Of a DNA stretch of 60,000 nt, positions 48,056 to 59,744 are shown in pieces. The first letter of the stretch is position 1, and each line of letters begins with the position of its first letter. The DNA comes from Membranipora membranacea. Its lineage: Eukaryota; Bryozoa; Gymnolaemata; Cheilostomatida; Membraniporidae. Under the pieces are notes generated by a model. It ran no database searches and was not told the origin of the DNA. It saw only the letters and a list, made by a program, of their open reading frames with translations. The stretch covers positions 10,525,493-10,585,492 of the forward strand of contig OU612071.1 of assembly GCA_914767715.1 (NCBI GenBank), read 5' to 3'. The position numbers were made by a program, and so were the translations under genes.

Positions 48056-50096
48056 GTTTGCAATCTGCTTTCTACAGACTTATATCACTGGAATGAACAG
48101 ACACTCCTGTGTGATGGGCTTTTATCATAACATTCTGGCTTCTTACCCTCCTTTTTCGACAACTGAGAAGCTTTCCCTGCATTTTTAACCACTGAAAACA
48201 TTACGCTCCAATTTTTGGCCACTTGGAGACTTTCCCTCCCTTTTACATATAGGCCGGCACAGGGTTTGGCTCCCTTGATTTCATTCATTGTTTAGCTATA
48301 ACGTCAAACAGAATGGGCTGGTGAAATGATTCACCAGCCTGTCATACAGTACAAAGATTTTCCCATCATATCTCAAAATATTCCACATAATTTATGTTAT
48401 TGACTCAGTGTGAGCTTAGTTTAGAAGCAAGGCCAAGGATATTTTTAAAATCAGTGATCTTAAACATAAAATTCAACTAACTATGCTATATCACCCACAA
48501 AATTACTTCAAAAATTATTCAAGATGCTCTGTCCTACATCCTGCCGGCAGCCTTCATGACACTAAGATGATACCTAATATTAAGATGAATAATAGTTGTA
48601 GATATGAAGCCTTAAGAAAGACCAGAAGGAGACCGAAGTTATACAGAATACCTTCTCGCCTCAACCTCTGAACCAGAAAGCGTGGCATCGAATCAAGGTA
48701 TGTTGGAGAGAAACAGGATGCACAATTATGAAACAACCAAAATAACTACCATATACTGCTATTTATATACACAGCTTGAATTTGACACATCACGTACAAA
48801 AAACATCCATGGTTAATGGCAAAAATCTTTTGTTTAACTTTGACATTCGAGCGCATAAAATAAAATCACTCATGAAATAATTGATTGGTAATTATAGTAT
48901 GCAATTTACTTCAGCGTAACATCATTGGTACATAAATTCATCAGAACAGCTTGTGGGATCTCAAGCACTCACAGCTCACAGTCAGGAGAGTGCATTGTTT
49001 TAACGAAGTTAATTACAATTTAAGTCTGTCAACATATTGTGGAATGGTCTGACTATCGAATAACACTACCTTTTTTCGAGAGAAATCAGTGATTAAGTTA
49101 TACCAGGACTACCCCCCTTAAACTCCATCTTCATGAACTTGAGATGGCTTTGGCATGTCAAAAGGATGAACTCTCAATGCCCACCTCAACAACTACTCTA
49201 CTCTCAACTTAAGGAAAGGAAGAAGAATCCAGGGAGGCCCGGGTTGTGATTTAAATATACCATTAAGACAAATCTGAACATGCTGGAGAGGAACAGGGTC
49301 GACTGGCAACAGATGGCAAAAAGTAAAGAGCTGGAGATGTATGTTTCGACATAAAGAAAGACATTCACTATCAAATCATCAAATCAGCAAATCAATATGA
49401 TGATCATGCTCAACAGTTTGTCAATCTGAGAATTTTCATCATAGTATTAGTTAAGGTAGTAGCAGTAGAAGGCAGTTTGGAAATCAATATTACTAACATT
49501 GGCATAAGTTGTCTGGATTTGACAAGTTTTATTACATGCCAAAAAACAAAACATCAATCTATACAACTTTGATACATGAGCTATTACACTCGGCATACGC
49601 TCCGTCATCTGTCACAGTTGATGGTCCACAAGCATGAGCGCATATTGTTTTCTGAAACAGAAAATAGTGATAGTATCATCTCAATATTTTACACAAGATT
49701 TCATTTTCATAACACTTATCGGCTTAAACCTCATGTCTACAAAAAATTCTGTCTTTTAAGAAAGCTGTATGTTTATTTGTGCAAGATTAATAAGCCCATG
49801 TGTCAAGTGCCATATGAGAGATTGAGATCATTTTTTGCACCTGCCACATTATTCACTGAATGATATAACATCTTGTAAAATTATCTTCATCATAGATTAG
49901 GCATTGCAATGATTTTCACCATAGGCTTAATAATAAACCTAGACAGGACACTATATGGGTCATTAGTATTGCATTAATTTGTTGGTGATGTTGTGACATT
50001 GGAAAGTACAGCAATAGTGCTATCGTTGATTAACTGTCCAAAATCAAGGTTTTTGTTGATAACTTGATCAATTTTGATCGGAGAATTACAATAGAT

Positions 50097-50482
50097 TTAG
50101 ATTATAGATACTAATTTAAGGATAAAAAAAAATGTTGAACAAGAACTAGCATCGAATTGATAACAAGATGCTGTGGATTTTAAACCAGTTTTCAAATTCG
50201 AAATCCAATCAAATTGATCGAGTTGTGAACAATAAACCTGGATTATGGACAGTAAATCAATGATAGCCTCATTGCTTCTACACCTTCCAATGACGTTACA
50301 ACGCCCCACAAGTAAATGCCTCACTTTAGCTGAATATTGTGTCGTGTCTAGGTTTATTATTGATTCAATGACTGAATTATGTTCTATAACAGGGAAGCTT
50401 GATTTAGTTCAATACTTACTGCCTCTATAGTTGCGCCAAGCATAAGCAAGACAATTGCTGCAAAAATCATCGAAACTCTCAT
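50097..50482 (-). CDS. Secreted peptide precursor in unit A2
   Basis: The signal exon 50482-50420 encodes the same 21 residues as in A1 (MRVSMIFAAIVLLMLGATIE-Ala) before GTAAGT. The next exon (after AATATTCAG, 50330) has a TGA at the third codon in the phase-0 reading. In phase 1 it is open for about 75 codons (GRCNVIGRCRSNEAIIDLL … CYQFDASSCS) to 50097. Against A1 this frame shows an in-frame 9-base insertion (LDQ) and mostly conservative changes. Either this copy has died, or the phase-1 frame is the real one in both copies. Confidence 0.42.
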
Positions 50483-53159
50483 GTTCTTTTGTTTAAACAA
50501 CTATTTCTTCAAAAATAGAGACAATAAAATAACTATTCAATCTTCAGTACTGATCTGAGTGATGGCAATGCAAGGACCAAATTTAAGTACTGGCTATATG
50601 AATGAATTGATTATGTCTTCCTAGCTCACCAGATGACAAGATTAACTCAAAAATTTAGACTCTAAACTTCAGAAATTAAGTCTTTCATTGATACTTCGAG
50701 GAATAATTCGGTCTGCTTTGAGGATATCTGCATGCAAAAATGTTAGAGTTGGTTTTATGCTCAGTTCAAGTTAATAAACCAAGTGACTAATAGTCAAAGG
50801 ATAAAAAATAACTGGTAACTTACTGCAAGAAGTGTTGTGATGGTGCTTGTGAGCAGTCAGAGAAGTATGATTATCTTCATTACGATGGCCATTTTTATAG
50901 TCATGTTAATGGTATAGACTCCATCACTACAAGGATATCATATCTCTAGGTTCCTTAGCAAAACAAATATCAGTCATCACTAAATTATGTCAGTTGTCAA
51001 TGTTATTTAACCAAGTACTGTCTTTTTTCCATAATCATACGACACTTTATAATACTTATTCGACATATGGCAGTCTGAAAATATCCACATAATGAGACAA
51101 GTGTCCAAAATTTTCATCGGCAACATACTTCACTAGACTTTAATATAGGAATAAAACTATTGAAATCATCGCTTCCCCATATCAATTGCGGATCTGTTTT
51201 TTTTTGCAATTTCCTTGTCTAAATAACTCAATTAAAAAAGTGGTAATATTTCATATTTCTTTTAAAGTTGCAATCACAACATTCTAGATATGACACTAAA
51301 AATTGACTTGTCGTCTGTTGTAGGGCAATCTTAAATTGTAAACTGTATCAATGGTTACTAAACTGATATGAACCTATCTAATTTAAACTAGTACCAGAAT
51401 CTAATATTGATTAGAATAATAAACAAGGGGATGGCGGAGAAAATTATACATTCAGATTGACTTCCATACATAAGAATATAGATTTTATGTATATAACTAT
51501 AGATTGAAAAAAAAAGATTTTGAAGTCATACAAAGTTTTCAATACTTACCTTATCAGAAAAGATTTTCTGAAGATAATATTGGCCAATAATTTGCATTGT
51601 ATTCATTTGTACGACAACGATAATGCAGCCTATATGTCGTTGTTAGAGTTCTTCTGAAACAACCTTAAAGACTATTTTTTCGACACGTTCTACATGTTAA
51701 TAATTTCTGAAGTCAAACTTAAAGAATTGTGGAGTAAGGATAGTTACAGGTTCTAGGTTAGTACAACTGAAACATTTACTAGCTCTACAGGCTGTATGGC
51801 AATGCTTCACTAATACTAATGCAAGAATAGAAAAATGTCTTTGTCTTTGGGATGGGGATGGGGATGACTGGGGGTAATTCTATACAACCTGGGCTCAGGT
51901 CTTAAAAATCCATAGAACTCAAACCTTCCATAAAACAAATTTAATCAAAAATCTTTGTTAAAAATGCTCTGAAATACGACTGTAGTTTGTGTGTGCTTAG
52001 CTGCCCCCATTAGTAATATTTGATGAATAGTACTGTGCTTCCCTTGTTTGAAGATTTGGCATGTAGTTCCAAAACCTTTGCAGGTGCATCTTGATTGGCC
52101 CGTAACCGAAACAACCTATTCACCAATGAATCAGCTGGTTTGTTTCCAGAAATGCCAATGTTTCCTGGCACCTTTTTTAGAAGCGTGAATGTGTGATTTA
52201 AGCACATGCACTGCAGCCTGGCTCGATAAAGATAGCATCATTCAGGCCTTCTCAGCAATCAGACAATGCTAAAAGCATTTGAGATAGCAGTAATTCAGCT
52301 AGGAATACTGTGACTCTTCTTCTGAGGGATTGAAACTCCACTATATCCCGTACAACAGGAGGATTATTATTACTAGTAATGTGTACACCTGATCCAACAC
52401 CGAGATCATTTTATGAACCATCTGTATAAAATTTGATAATGTTATCCATCGCATAGGTCTTGTAATGGTAAAACAAGGATACTTAAACACATCCTTATTG
52501 TCGTACATCAGGTTAGTAAATTGAAATGCCATCTGTCAAATATAAATATTATCTTTTCAATAATTGGGCTATAAAGACAGAAATGGTTTACAAATAGATT
52601 CACAATTGAGATGGGAAAATGATGATTTGTATGAAGCGCTCTTGACTCTTGACTGGAAGCTTCTACAATATTTTATCATGAATCGACAATCCTGAGGGGT
52701 GATGCGTATACTTTTTGTACATTAACTAACATGCCCATAATCATCCATCTTTCGTTGTTGTTGTCGTTATAGGATATAGCATGCAGCAAGAAAAGAACAG
52801 ATATTTGTCATTTTTATCATACTGGAACAGTGTACACTCGAATCCATCCGTCAAAACTTGTTCTGTCTACTCAGCAAAGGATATGGTCCGTCCATCGGTG
52901 CCACCAATGCAATTGATACACTCTTTGTTTTCTATTCTATACATTAGGACGTTGCAGACTGATATACGATGCTTAACAGTGTTCAACCTTTGAAGATCTG
53001 AATCAGGATGAACCGTAGTCTATCTTGCGATATTTAAAGGAAAATGTGAATGGTACAAAATGAAATTAAACTAGAAACGGTAATTTTTTTAATCAACAAA
53101 ATAATATTTGCAGGCAAATATGAAGGAATTCAACCAATCATATCGAATATCGAGGTCAG

Positions 53160-53516
53160 GTGACATCATAATTGTTGGTCTCAAAGGATTCGGTATATGC
53201 CAAAATCCCCATATCCCAAGTTTTCACTCAGTTGCATGATAAGAACTGTTAATCGGCAACCACATCCTGTTCATGGTGGCCATATTGGATTCGAGTCACA
53301 TGACATCAAAAATGATGATGTCATAAGATTCGGGATGTGTCATAACCCTCATATTCCAAGTTTTAACTCAATCGCATGATAAGAATTGTTAATCGGCAGC
53401 TATTAACTGTATATGGCGGCCATATTTGATTTCGGGGGTCATGTGACATGAAAAGTGATGATGTCATAAGATTCGGTGTATGTCAAAAGCCCCATATCCC
53501 AAGTTTTAACTCAATC
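53160..53516. repeat. ~130-bp tandem array, left part
   Basis: Units contain GATGATGTCATAAGATTCGG, CCCATATCCCAAGTTTTAAC, TCAATCGCATGATAAGAACTG, TTAATCGGCAGCCA and a GGTCATGTGACATGAAAA segment. About three units lie here, and one more lies at 55775-55935 on the other side of the inserted element. Confidence 0.85.
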
Positions 53517-55774
53517 GGTCCAACACCTCTATTTATTTCCCCATTGCTTTACATGCAAACTATGTTGACTTGTCACCTCAATAGGCCTGCCTCAGGTTCT
53601 TTCAATTCTTTAACCAGACCACTCAAAATGATGGTATGCTTCTTCTCTTTTATATTTCTGGCTGTGGGTTGAAAATTCGTTGTCAGAATTTTTCAGTGGC
53701 CCCATATGTAAGACCATTGCATTTTTCACACATTTCCGGTCTAATTTTCATTAGCCAAACCGTATGCATTGATCTTCCTAATATGATTTTGCAAAAAGAA
53801 TTTCAAACTTTAATTCAATAAATTTCCATTGCAAATACACCTGACAATATTAACAGGGTTCAATATCACTGATAGAAGTGCTTTTGAATTGGCTACACCC
53901 TCATTTGTCATCAGCATACTAATCATTTTATTTTGGAGGATGGGTGCAACAAGTTGACCTTCACCCAATTACAGGTGTATTACCTAATAGTGACCGGACT
54001 GACGGTAACAGGTCTTCAAAGTTGGTCATATAAGACCTCTGTTGGTGTGCTAGCATGGCGCGAAGTTCGAGGGCGATCCATCCATAGCGTGACTGGACAC
54101 GGCCATTTGACCATAAGACCGTTGCCCTCAAAACTCACCTTGTCAGGCTTTGCTCCCTTATTGGTCTCTAAAATGGTATCTTGCTTAGGTTGCAGCTTAC
54201 AGATATACAATGTTCATGACCATCATCGGCAAAGTCTGCAGCGACAGCTCAGGTTGTCTACAGACATAAGACAGATGAGATGTTAAGCTAAAGTGTGACG
54301 TATACATGTCATTTGGAAGTAACTTTTCCTTGTCAAGCGGGGAGATAACTTCAAATAATGACCCATTGACTGAAGACATAGGTGTTTATTGAGTAATGGG
54401 GTGGGGTTTTGACCTTTAAAAATGCATTCAAGGAGACACTCAATAATTCAACATGCTTAAACCTAGTTAAAGTCTTATAAAGAAGAAGAGAGAACAAGTA
54501 AGGACTTGCCCGACAGGTACAAATTTATGTGCTGTAAGCACCACACGAGGTGTTTTATGAGGTTAAGAGATAGTAAAGTCATATTGATTGAGGATTGGGG
54601 TGTAATGTTGGGGTTTGGGGTTGGCAGCCTGAGGTGTGTGAGCCAAATTTGGGGTCAGCCTTTGGGTCTTAGGGGTCAGGTTCGGGATCAAAATTCGGGG
54701 TTTGGGGCTTGAAATTTGGATTTTGCAGTCTACACTTTGGGGTTCACGGCCTACTTCCTGGGGCTTTGGGGTCAAAAACAAGGGTTTGGGGTTTAGGGGT
54801 CAGTTTTTGGGGTTTTGGGGGTCATTTTTTGGGATTTGAGGGTCAATATTTGGGGTTTGCAGCACGCAGTTTGGGGTTTGCAGCTCACAGTGTGGAGTTT
54901 GCGGCATGAATGAAGTTTGGGGTTTGCAGCTCGCATTTTGCGGTTTGTAGCTTGAAATTTTAGGTTTGCAGCTGATAGTTTGGGGTTTTTTGGGGTTCAA
55001 ACGCGGATTCAGGGGTCAACAGTTGAGTTGGGGTTCAGCACAATGACATGTTGCTCAACTAACCCATCACTCTTTTCCAACACATATCTTCTTAGTACCA
55101 ATGTGAATATGTTAACCTAGTTCATACAGAACAAGCCACCAGCCCCCCCCCCCCTACCCAACCTTACCGGTGCCCACCAGTGTCACTAACCTTTAAATGT
55201 TCCATAACCTACCCAGCCAGGTCACTCAATAATGTTTTTCCTTAAGAGTTGCTATATTTACTGCAATCAGCTAATGGTGCAAGTTGTCTGCTAGTGCTAC
55301 TATTAGGTCCAACACCTCTATTTATTTCCCCATTGCTTTACATGCAAACTATGTTGACTTGTCACCTCAATAGGCCTGCTTCAGGTTCTTTCAATTCTTT
55401 AACCAGACCACTCAAAATGATGGTATGCTTCTTCTCTTTTATATTTCTGGCTGTGGGTTGAAAATTTGCTGTCAGAAATTTTCAGTGGCCCCATATGTAA
55501 GACCATTGCATTTTTCACACATTTCCGGTCTGAATTTTCATTAGCCTAACCGTATGCATTGATCTTCCTAATATGATTTTGCAAAAAGAATTTCAAACTT
55601 TAATTCAATAAATTTCCATTGCAAATACACCTGACAATATTAACAGGGTTCAATATCACTGATAGAAGTGCTTTTGAATTGGCTACACCCTCATTTGTCA
55701 TCAGCATACTAATCATTTTATTTTGGAGGATGGGTGCAACAAGTTGACCTTCACCCAATCACAGGTGTATTACC
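53517..55774. mobile_element. 2.26-kb element with 468-bp direct terminal repeats
   Basis: Terminal repeats 53517-53984 and 55306-55774 (468 and 469 bases) differ at only a few positions. Each starts GGTCCAACACCT and ends AGGTGTATTACC, a short imperfect inversion as at LTR ends, though not TG…CA. The element splits the ~130-bp array between TCAATCG and CATAATAAG, with ATC or ATCG repeated on both sides as a likely 3-4 bp target duplication. The 1.3-kb interior has no gag or pol and no clear primer-binding site or polypurine tract, so it would be non-autonomous (TRIM-like) at most. An array-related recombination origin is the alternative. Confidence 0.6.
54590..55020 (+). repeat. G-rich degenerate repeat (TTTGGGGTTTGCAG-like)
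   Basis: Many GGGG and GGG runs separated by T-rich linkers (TTTGGGG, TTTGGGGTTTGCAG) lie on the plus strand, in the interior of the terminal-repeat element. G-quadruplex formation is plausible. Open frames on both strands (Pro/Lys-rich on minus) are by-products. Confidence 0.75.
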
Positions 55775-55935
55775 ATCGCATAATAAGAACTGTTGATCGG
55801 CAGCCACTTCCTGTTTATGGCAGGCATTTTGTGTATCGGGTCATGTGACATGAAAATTGATGATGTCATAAGATTCGGTGTGTGTCAAAACCCCCTATCC
55901 CAAGTTTTAACTCAATCGCATGTTCCCAAGATATC
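55775..55935. repeat. ~130-bp tandem array, right part
   Basis: Continues the unit broken by the insertion (ATCGCATAATAAGAACTG … CCCTATCCCAAGTTTTAAC). It is followed at 55980-56130 by non-coding sequence leading into the hairpin array. Confidence 0.8.
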
Positions 55936-56149
55936 ACCAAAATAAAAGCGAAAAAAGATCCTCAACTAATTAGTGTAATTAGCAAATATCACATCACATT
56001 TCAAAAATTCATTTCGCAATTTCTCATCTAAACATATGGAGCTATGTTGTGACCAAGTTACAGGAAATTCTGCCTGGTAGTTCTTGACTTATAAAAACCT
56101 AACGAAGTGTTGCGAGACGAATAATAATAATAAACTCATAAACTATAAC

Positions 56150-56570
56150 TAAAACAAGAGTTATACAACTAAAAGTTGTATGACTAATAATAATAATGAC
56201 AATGTCAACTAAAACAAAAGTCATACAACTAAAAGTTGTATGACTAATAAACCCTACTAAAACAAGAGTAATACAACTTTGTTGTATTCCTCATAATAAA
56301 CTCAACTAAAACAAAAGTCATACAACTAAAATTTGTTTGACTCATGATAATAAACTCAACTAAAACAAAAGAAATACAACTTTGTTGTATTCCTTATAAT
56401 AATAAACTCAACTAAAACAAAAGTCACACAACTAAAAGTTGTATGACTAATAATAATAAAAATAATAAACCCTACAAAAACAAGAGGAATACAACTTTGT
56501 TGTATTCCTAATAAAAATAATAAAACCTACTAAAACAAGAGGAATACAACTTTCTTGTATTCCTAATGAA
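56150..56570. repeat. Array of short hairpins with two alternating stem types
   Basis: Type 1: GTCATACAACT-AAA-AGTTGTATGAC (about 56160, 56220, decayed near 56308, 56421). Type 2: GGAATACAAC-TTT-GTTGTATTCC (about 56268, 56368, 56484, 56540). They are separated by AATAATAATAAACTCAACTAAAACAAAAG-like linkers, 48-62 bases apart. Several stem changes are partly compensated (G·T). The array ends within 10 bases of unit C2. Confidence 0.85.
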
Positions 56571-56576
56571 GTTTGA

Positions 56577-59125
56577 AGTAGGGCATGCACCATTTTTTAT
56601 ACGTATGCTATACAAAAAAGTGTATGAGAGGAAAGCACAGTACAGTTGTGTCATGAGGATTGCAATGAGTGAGGGAGGACGCTGATCCTGTATCAAATAA
56701 CCTATAGCTCTCAGCGTAAAGTGTTTATTTATGTATATTAGTAAGCTGTTAATGTTAATTCAAACTGCAAACTGTCAAAATATTATTATTGACACTTTTA
56801 TAGTGTTGTCATTGGGACCGGAAATTGCGCAAAAGATAAATCCCGTGATTGTGTGGGGAAGTGATGATTGGAATAGTTGTTGGCTCAATTACTATGCCAA
56901 TAAAAGTTTTTGACACTTGTCACATTATGTGGATATTTTCAAACTGCCAGATGTCAAATAATTGATATTAAGTTTTGTGTGATTGGGCAAAAAATACAGT
57001 ACTTTGTTTAATGACATCGACAACTGACATAATTAATTTTGTGATGATTGATATTGGTTTCCCTAAGTTGAAGCTTAGTGATATGATATCCTTATTGTGG
57101 TGGCAGCTATACCATAAAGGTCCGCTGCACCCGGTAACTAAAACAGATAATGGAGGGTTCGGAGAGTGTAATACAACATGTGTTGTTGTAAAAGATTGAC
57201 ATGTTGCTTAATTGAGAAAAAAGAATAAGACTTGTTGAACTCAGCAACACTGCCTTCTAATGCTGCGACTGGTTACTGTTTCCAGCTTCAACCAAGGAGA
57301 AAGGACTATAATTTAGTCTTGCTTAGAATCTGTTATATACTGTTTGTTCGCTAAACCACTGTGTAACTCTGTTACATTGTACGGATGTTTTTAAACTGCT
57401 ATATGTAAACAAATTGTTGTCGATACTGTCATAATAAGGATAACACACTGAAACTCAAGTTGTGAACCTTTGTTAATTATTAAACTTATGAAATTTGCTC
57501 CAAATAATTTAGAACAACCAAAACAATTACAAGTACTGCTGTATCACCTGATCAATGATATAATCCTATACACAGCTTTGCTGGAGAACAATGCTAGGCA
57601 CTTAAGCAAATCTTACAAGCTGTCTTTAAGTGCTCAAGAATTCAATTGTCTAAATCGAACAATGTTACAACACTACAGGTGGCACTGTCTCATCACAGGC
57701 AAGGAACTATGTTATCTATTTAGAAAGGGTCACCCTAGAGTAAATCACCATTCAACAAGAGTTCCCAAGTGCGCAGTGCCAAGAAGCATAAGAACCAAAC
57801 TCCGCCCCCGCCAACAACCTGGTTAAATCGCTGTCCACAATTAAATCACGAGAATGGTCCCGACCTGGGCCAAGTGATGGGAGAATTCTGGGCAAACCTG
57901 GCAGAAAAATATCCTGTTTCAGTTTACAACCAAATATTAAAAAATTATCTGAAAAAAAATACGATAATTCCCCTAACATCAACTTAAAAAATGAAAACTG
58001 ACTCTAAGTCAATATCGGATATGGATACAACCTATCACTTTCTGATTGAAGAATGATCTGTTTCACCGAAAGTCTGTACTGGTGGTTGAATATCCTTTGT
58101 AGGGAAGATTTATAATTGTTACTGTGATATGAACGAGATGTTCGCCGTAAGTTGCAGCTGCTGAGATAAGAAATATCCTCTGTAGGGTGGTGTATTTCGC
58201 TGTTAATGCGTACTATGCTGTAGTACTTCATGGCTTAAACTTGGTAGAACAAGGTTTTTCACCAGAAGTTTGAACTGTTTGTGGTGAAATGTCTAGTCGG
58301 AGGCTCCTACTGCTTAGGAAACTTCTTAGTCGCGGAGACATCACTGTTACTTCGAAGAAATCCTCTTTAGAGTCAGTAGATCTCACTGCGCGGAGAAGTC
58401 ATCTTAGTGTTGGTAGATCTCACTGCTTGGTAGTATAATATAGGTTTTACAAAGTAGTATTCAGACAGATAGAGTAAATATGTCTGATGACAGTTGTAAC
58501 AATGAGGCTTGGCAAACCGGAGTTTCAGTCTTGCAGCAAGCAAGTGATTTATGTGATGAAATCAAAAACATCAGTTTGTCTATCGTTGATTACCTGAGCA
58601 TGTTTGATAATTTTGGTTTCTCTGTTGATACAATTATTAGGGCCCTCAACTTTGATTTAGCCACGATATTGGCCCAAGCTTCTGACCTTGAGGTTTTATG
58701 CTCCACTCATGGCCTTAATCTGCAAGAAAACCTACTCCCCAAAGTACAGAACTTTTAGGAGAAAGCAAATTCCCTGAGAGCTGACCTCGAAACAGGACTA
58801 GAATAGGAGAGGGCTGCAGAGGCAGCACAAGCTTTGGCCATAGAGCGTTTTAAACAGTTCCAAGCGGAAAGGGAGGCTAAGAAAAACAAAAAGTAGGTAT
58901 CATCCCTGTCGCTCCCCTCTCTCAGCCTCAGGCACCGCCAATCGCCACGACAAATGAGGTTATCCCTAGAACTACTGCAGAGGAGATAATAATGGACACG
59001 CCAACCAGTAAATCTCTTGAAACTGTAGAAGATATAGCCTATCCGTTCCCTTCATGAGCAGTCTTTTGCTGCAAAATCACTACCAGACCAGGATGTGTCC
59101 AAAGTCGACTGATATCAGAGCAATA
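56577..59125. repeat. Segmental duplication unit C2
   Basis: Second copy of C1. It has a ~110-base deletion after CCTATCCGTTCCC (59052) and a smaller one in GACCAG|GATGTGTCC. After ATCAGAGCAATAAA the two copies differ completely. Confidence 0.9.
57488..57826 (+). CDS. Unrecognised ORF (MKFAPNN family) in unit C2
   Basis: 112 codons from ATG 57488 to TAA 57826. It begins MKFAPNNLEQPKQLQVLLYH and has a basic end (TKLRPRQQPG). The C1 counterpart has a stop at about codon 55, so the frame is not preserved in both. A neighbouring frame (57769-57987) with GEFWANLAEKYPVSVYNQIL also looks protein-like and may be a continuation after a frameshift. No domain is recognised. Confidence 0.3.
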   Translation: MKFAPNNLEQPKQLQVLLYHLINDIILYTALLENNARHLSKSYKLSLSAQEFNCLNRTMLQHYRWHCLITGKELCYLFRKGHPRVNHHSTRVPKCAVPRSIRTKLRPRQQPG

Positions 59126-59627
59126 AATAATACTGTCAAATCCAGTCTCACAATCTCAGTTTCCATTAAAGATGATGTGGAGGTAGATGTGGCAAGTGTA
59201 CAGGTCATAGACTCAATTCCTATGAATCCATCCCATTTGGATAAACCAAACGATGATAAAAATGTGAATTCGTTGAATCAAAATTTTGATCTCTCAACTG
59301 AAAGAGTTGTGTGGGCCATAGAAACCATGTCACTCAAACCTGCAACTCAAAGCCCTAAAGTTAAACCTTGGCCTACCCCTAAGCCGATTGCTAAAAGGGA
59401 GAGGTGTAGAACTGAGCTCAACTGACACGGCCTCTTTTTTACCTTCATGTATTTTCTCATATATGCATACATATATAGCGGAACGCTGCACTTAGGATCA
59501 CTTGATGGGGGAACTGTGACTTCCAAGCCATTACCAGTGATGCAGATCGACAACGAACAGGCCCGTCCTATAACCCCAAATATGATGCGTAAACTCGGTG
59601 TGACTGATGCTTTACCACCATGAAACT
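58480..59627 (+). pseudogene. Unrecognised ORF (MSDDSC family), copy 2 and downstream exons
   Basis: ATG 58480 opens the same frame as at 44710. A private TAG (58756-58758, Glu in copy 1) precedes the TAG shared with copy 1 (58803-58805). The coiled-coil part follows (ERAAEAAQALAIERFKQFQA). Downstream, 59093-59425 is open (MCPKSTDIRAIN … MSLKPATQSPKVKPWPTPKP), ending in a basic tail. A further exon-like stretch after ATACATATATAG (59478) has GGTVTSKPLPVMQIDNEQAR then PITPNMMRKLGV to a TGA near 59621. A frame with LSRVQMEAEGFPVRWHHEFF follows. Only the first part is duplicated. Copy 2 therefore probably shows the original 3' context of the gene. Function unknown. Confidence 0.45.
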
Positions 59628-59744
59628 CCCCAGCTAAACCACACAACGATGTCAGGCTGTCACGTGTACAGATGGAAGCTGAGGGTTTCCCGGTGAGATG
59701 GCATCATGAATTCTTCAATACTTCCCTAGAGCGGAGCTGAAAGT

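Larger units (their letters stand above)
47508..53075. repeat. Segmental duplication unit A2
   Basis: Second copy of A1 in the same orientation. It diverges from A1 after GAATGGTACAAAATGAAATT (about 53075), where A1 continues into the palindrome. Relative to A1 it carries a few small private insertions (for example near 51290-51450). Confidence 0.92.

Noticed and set aside
54563-55000. Pro/Lys-rich minus-strand and Gly/Phe-rich plus-strand proteins
   Set aside because: Both strands are open only because of the G-rich degenerate repeat.
56150-56570. CRISPR array
   Set aside because: The repeats are two unrelated palindromes, the linkers between them are themselves repetitive, and the context is a metazoan genome with no cas genes.
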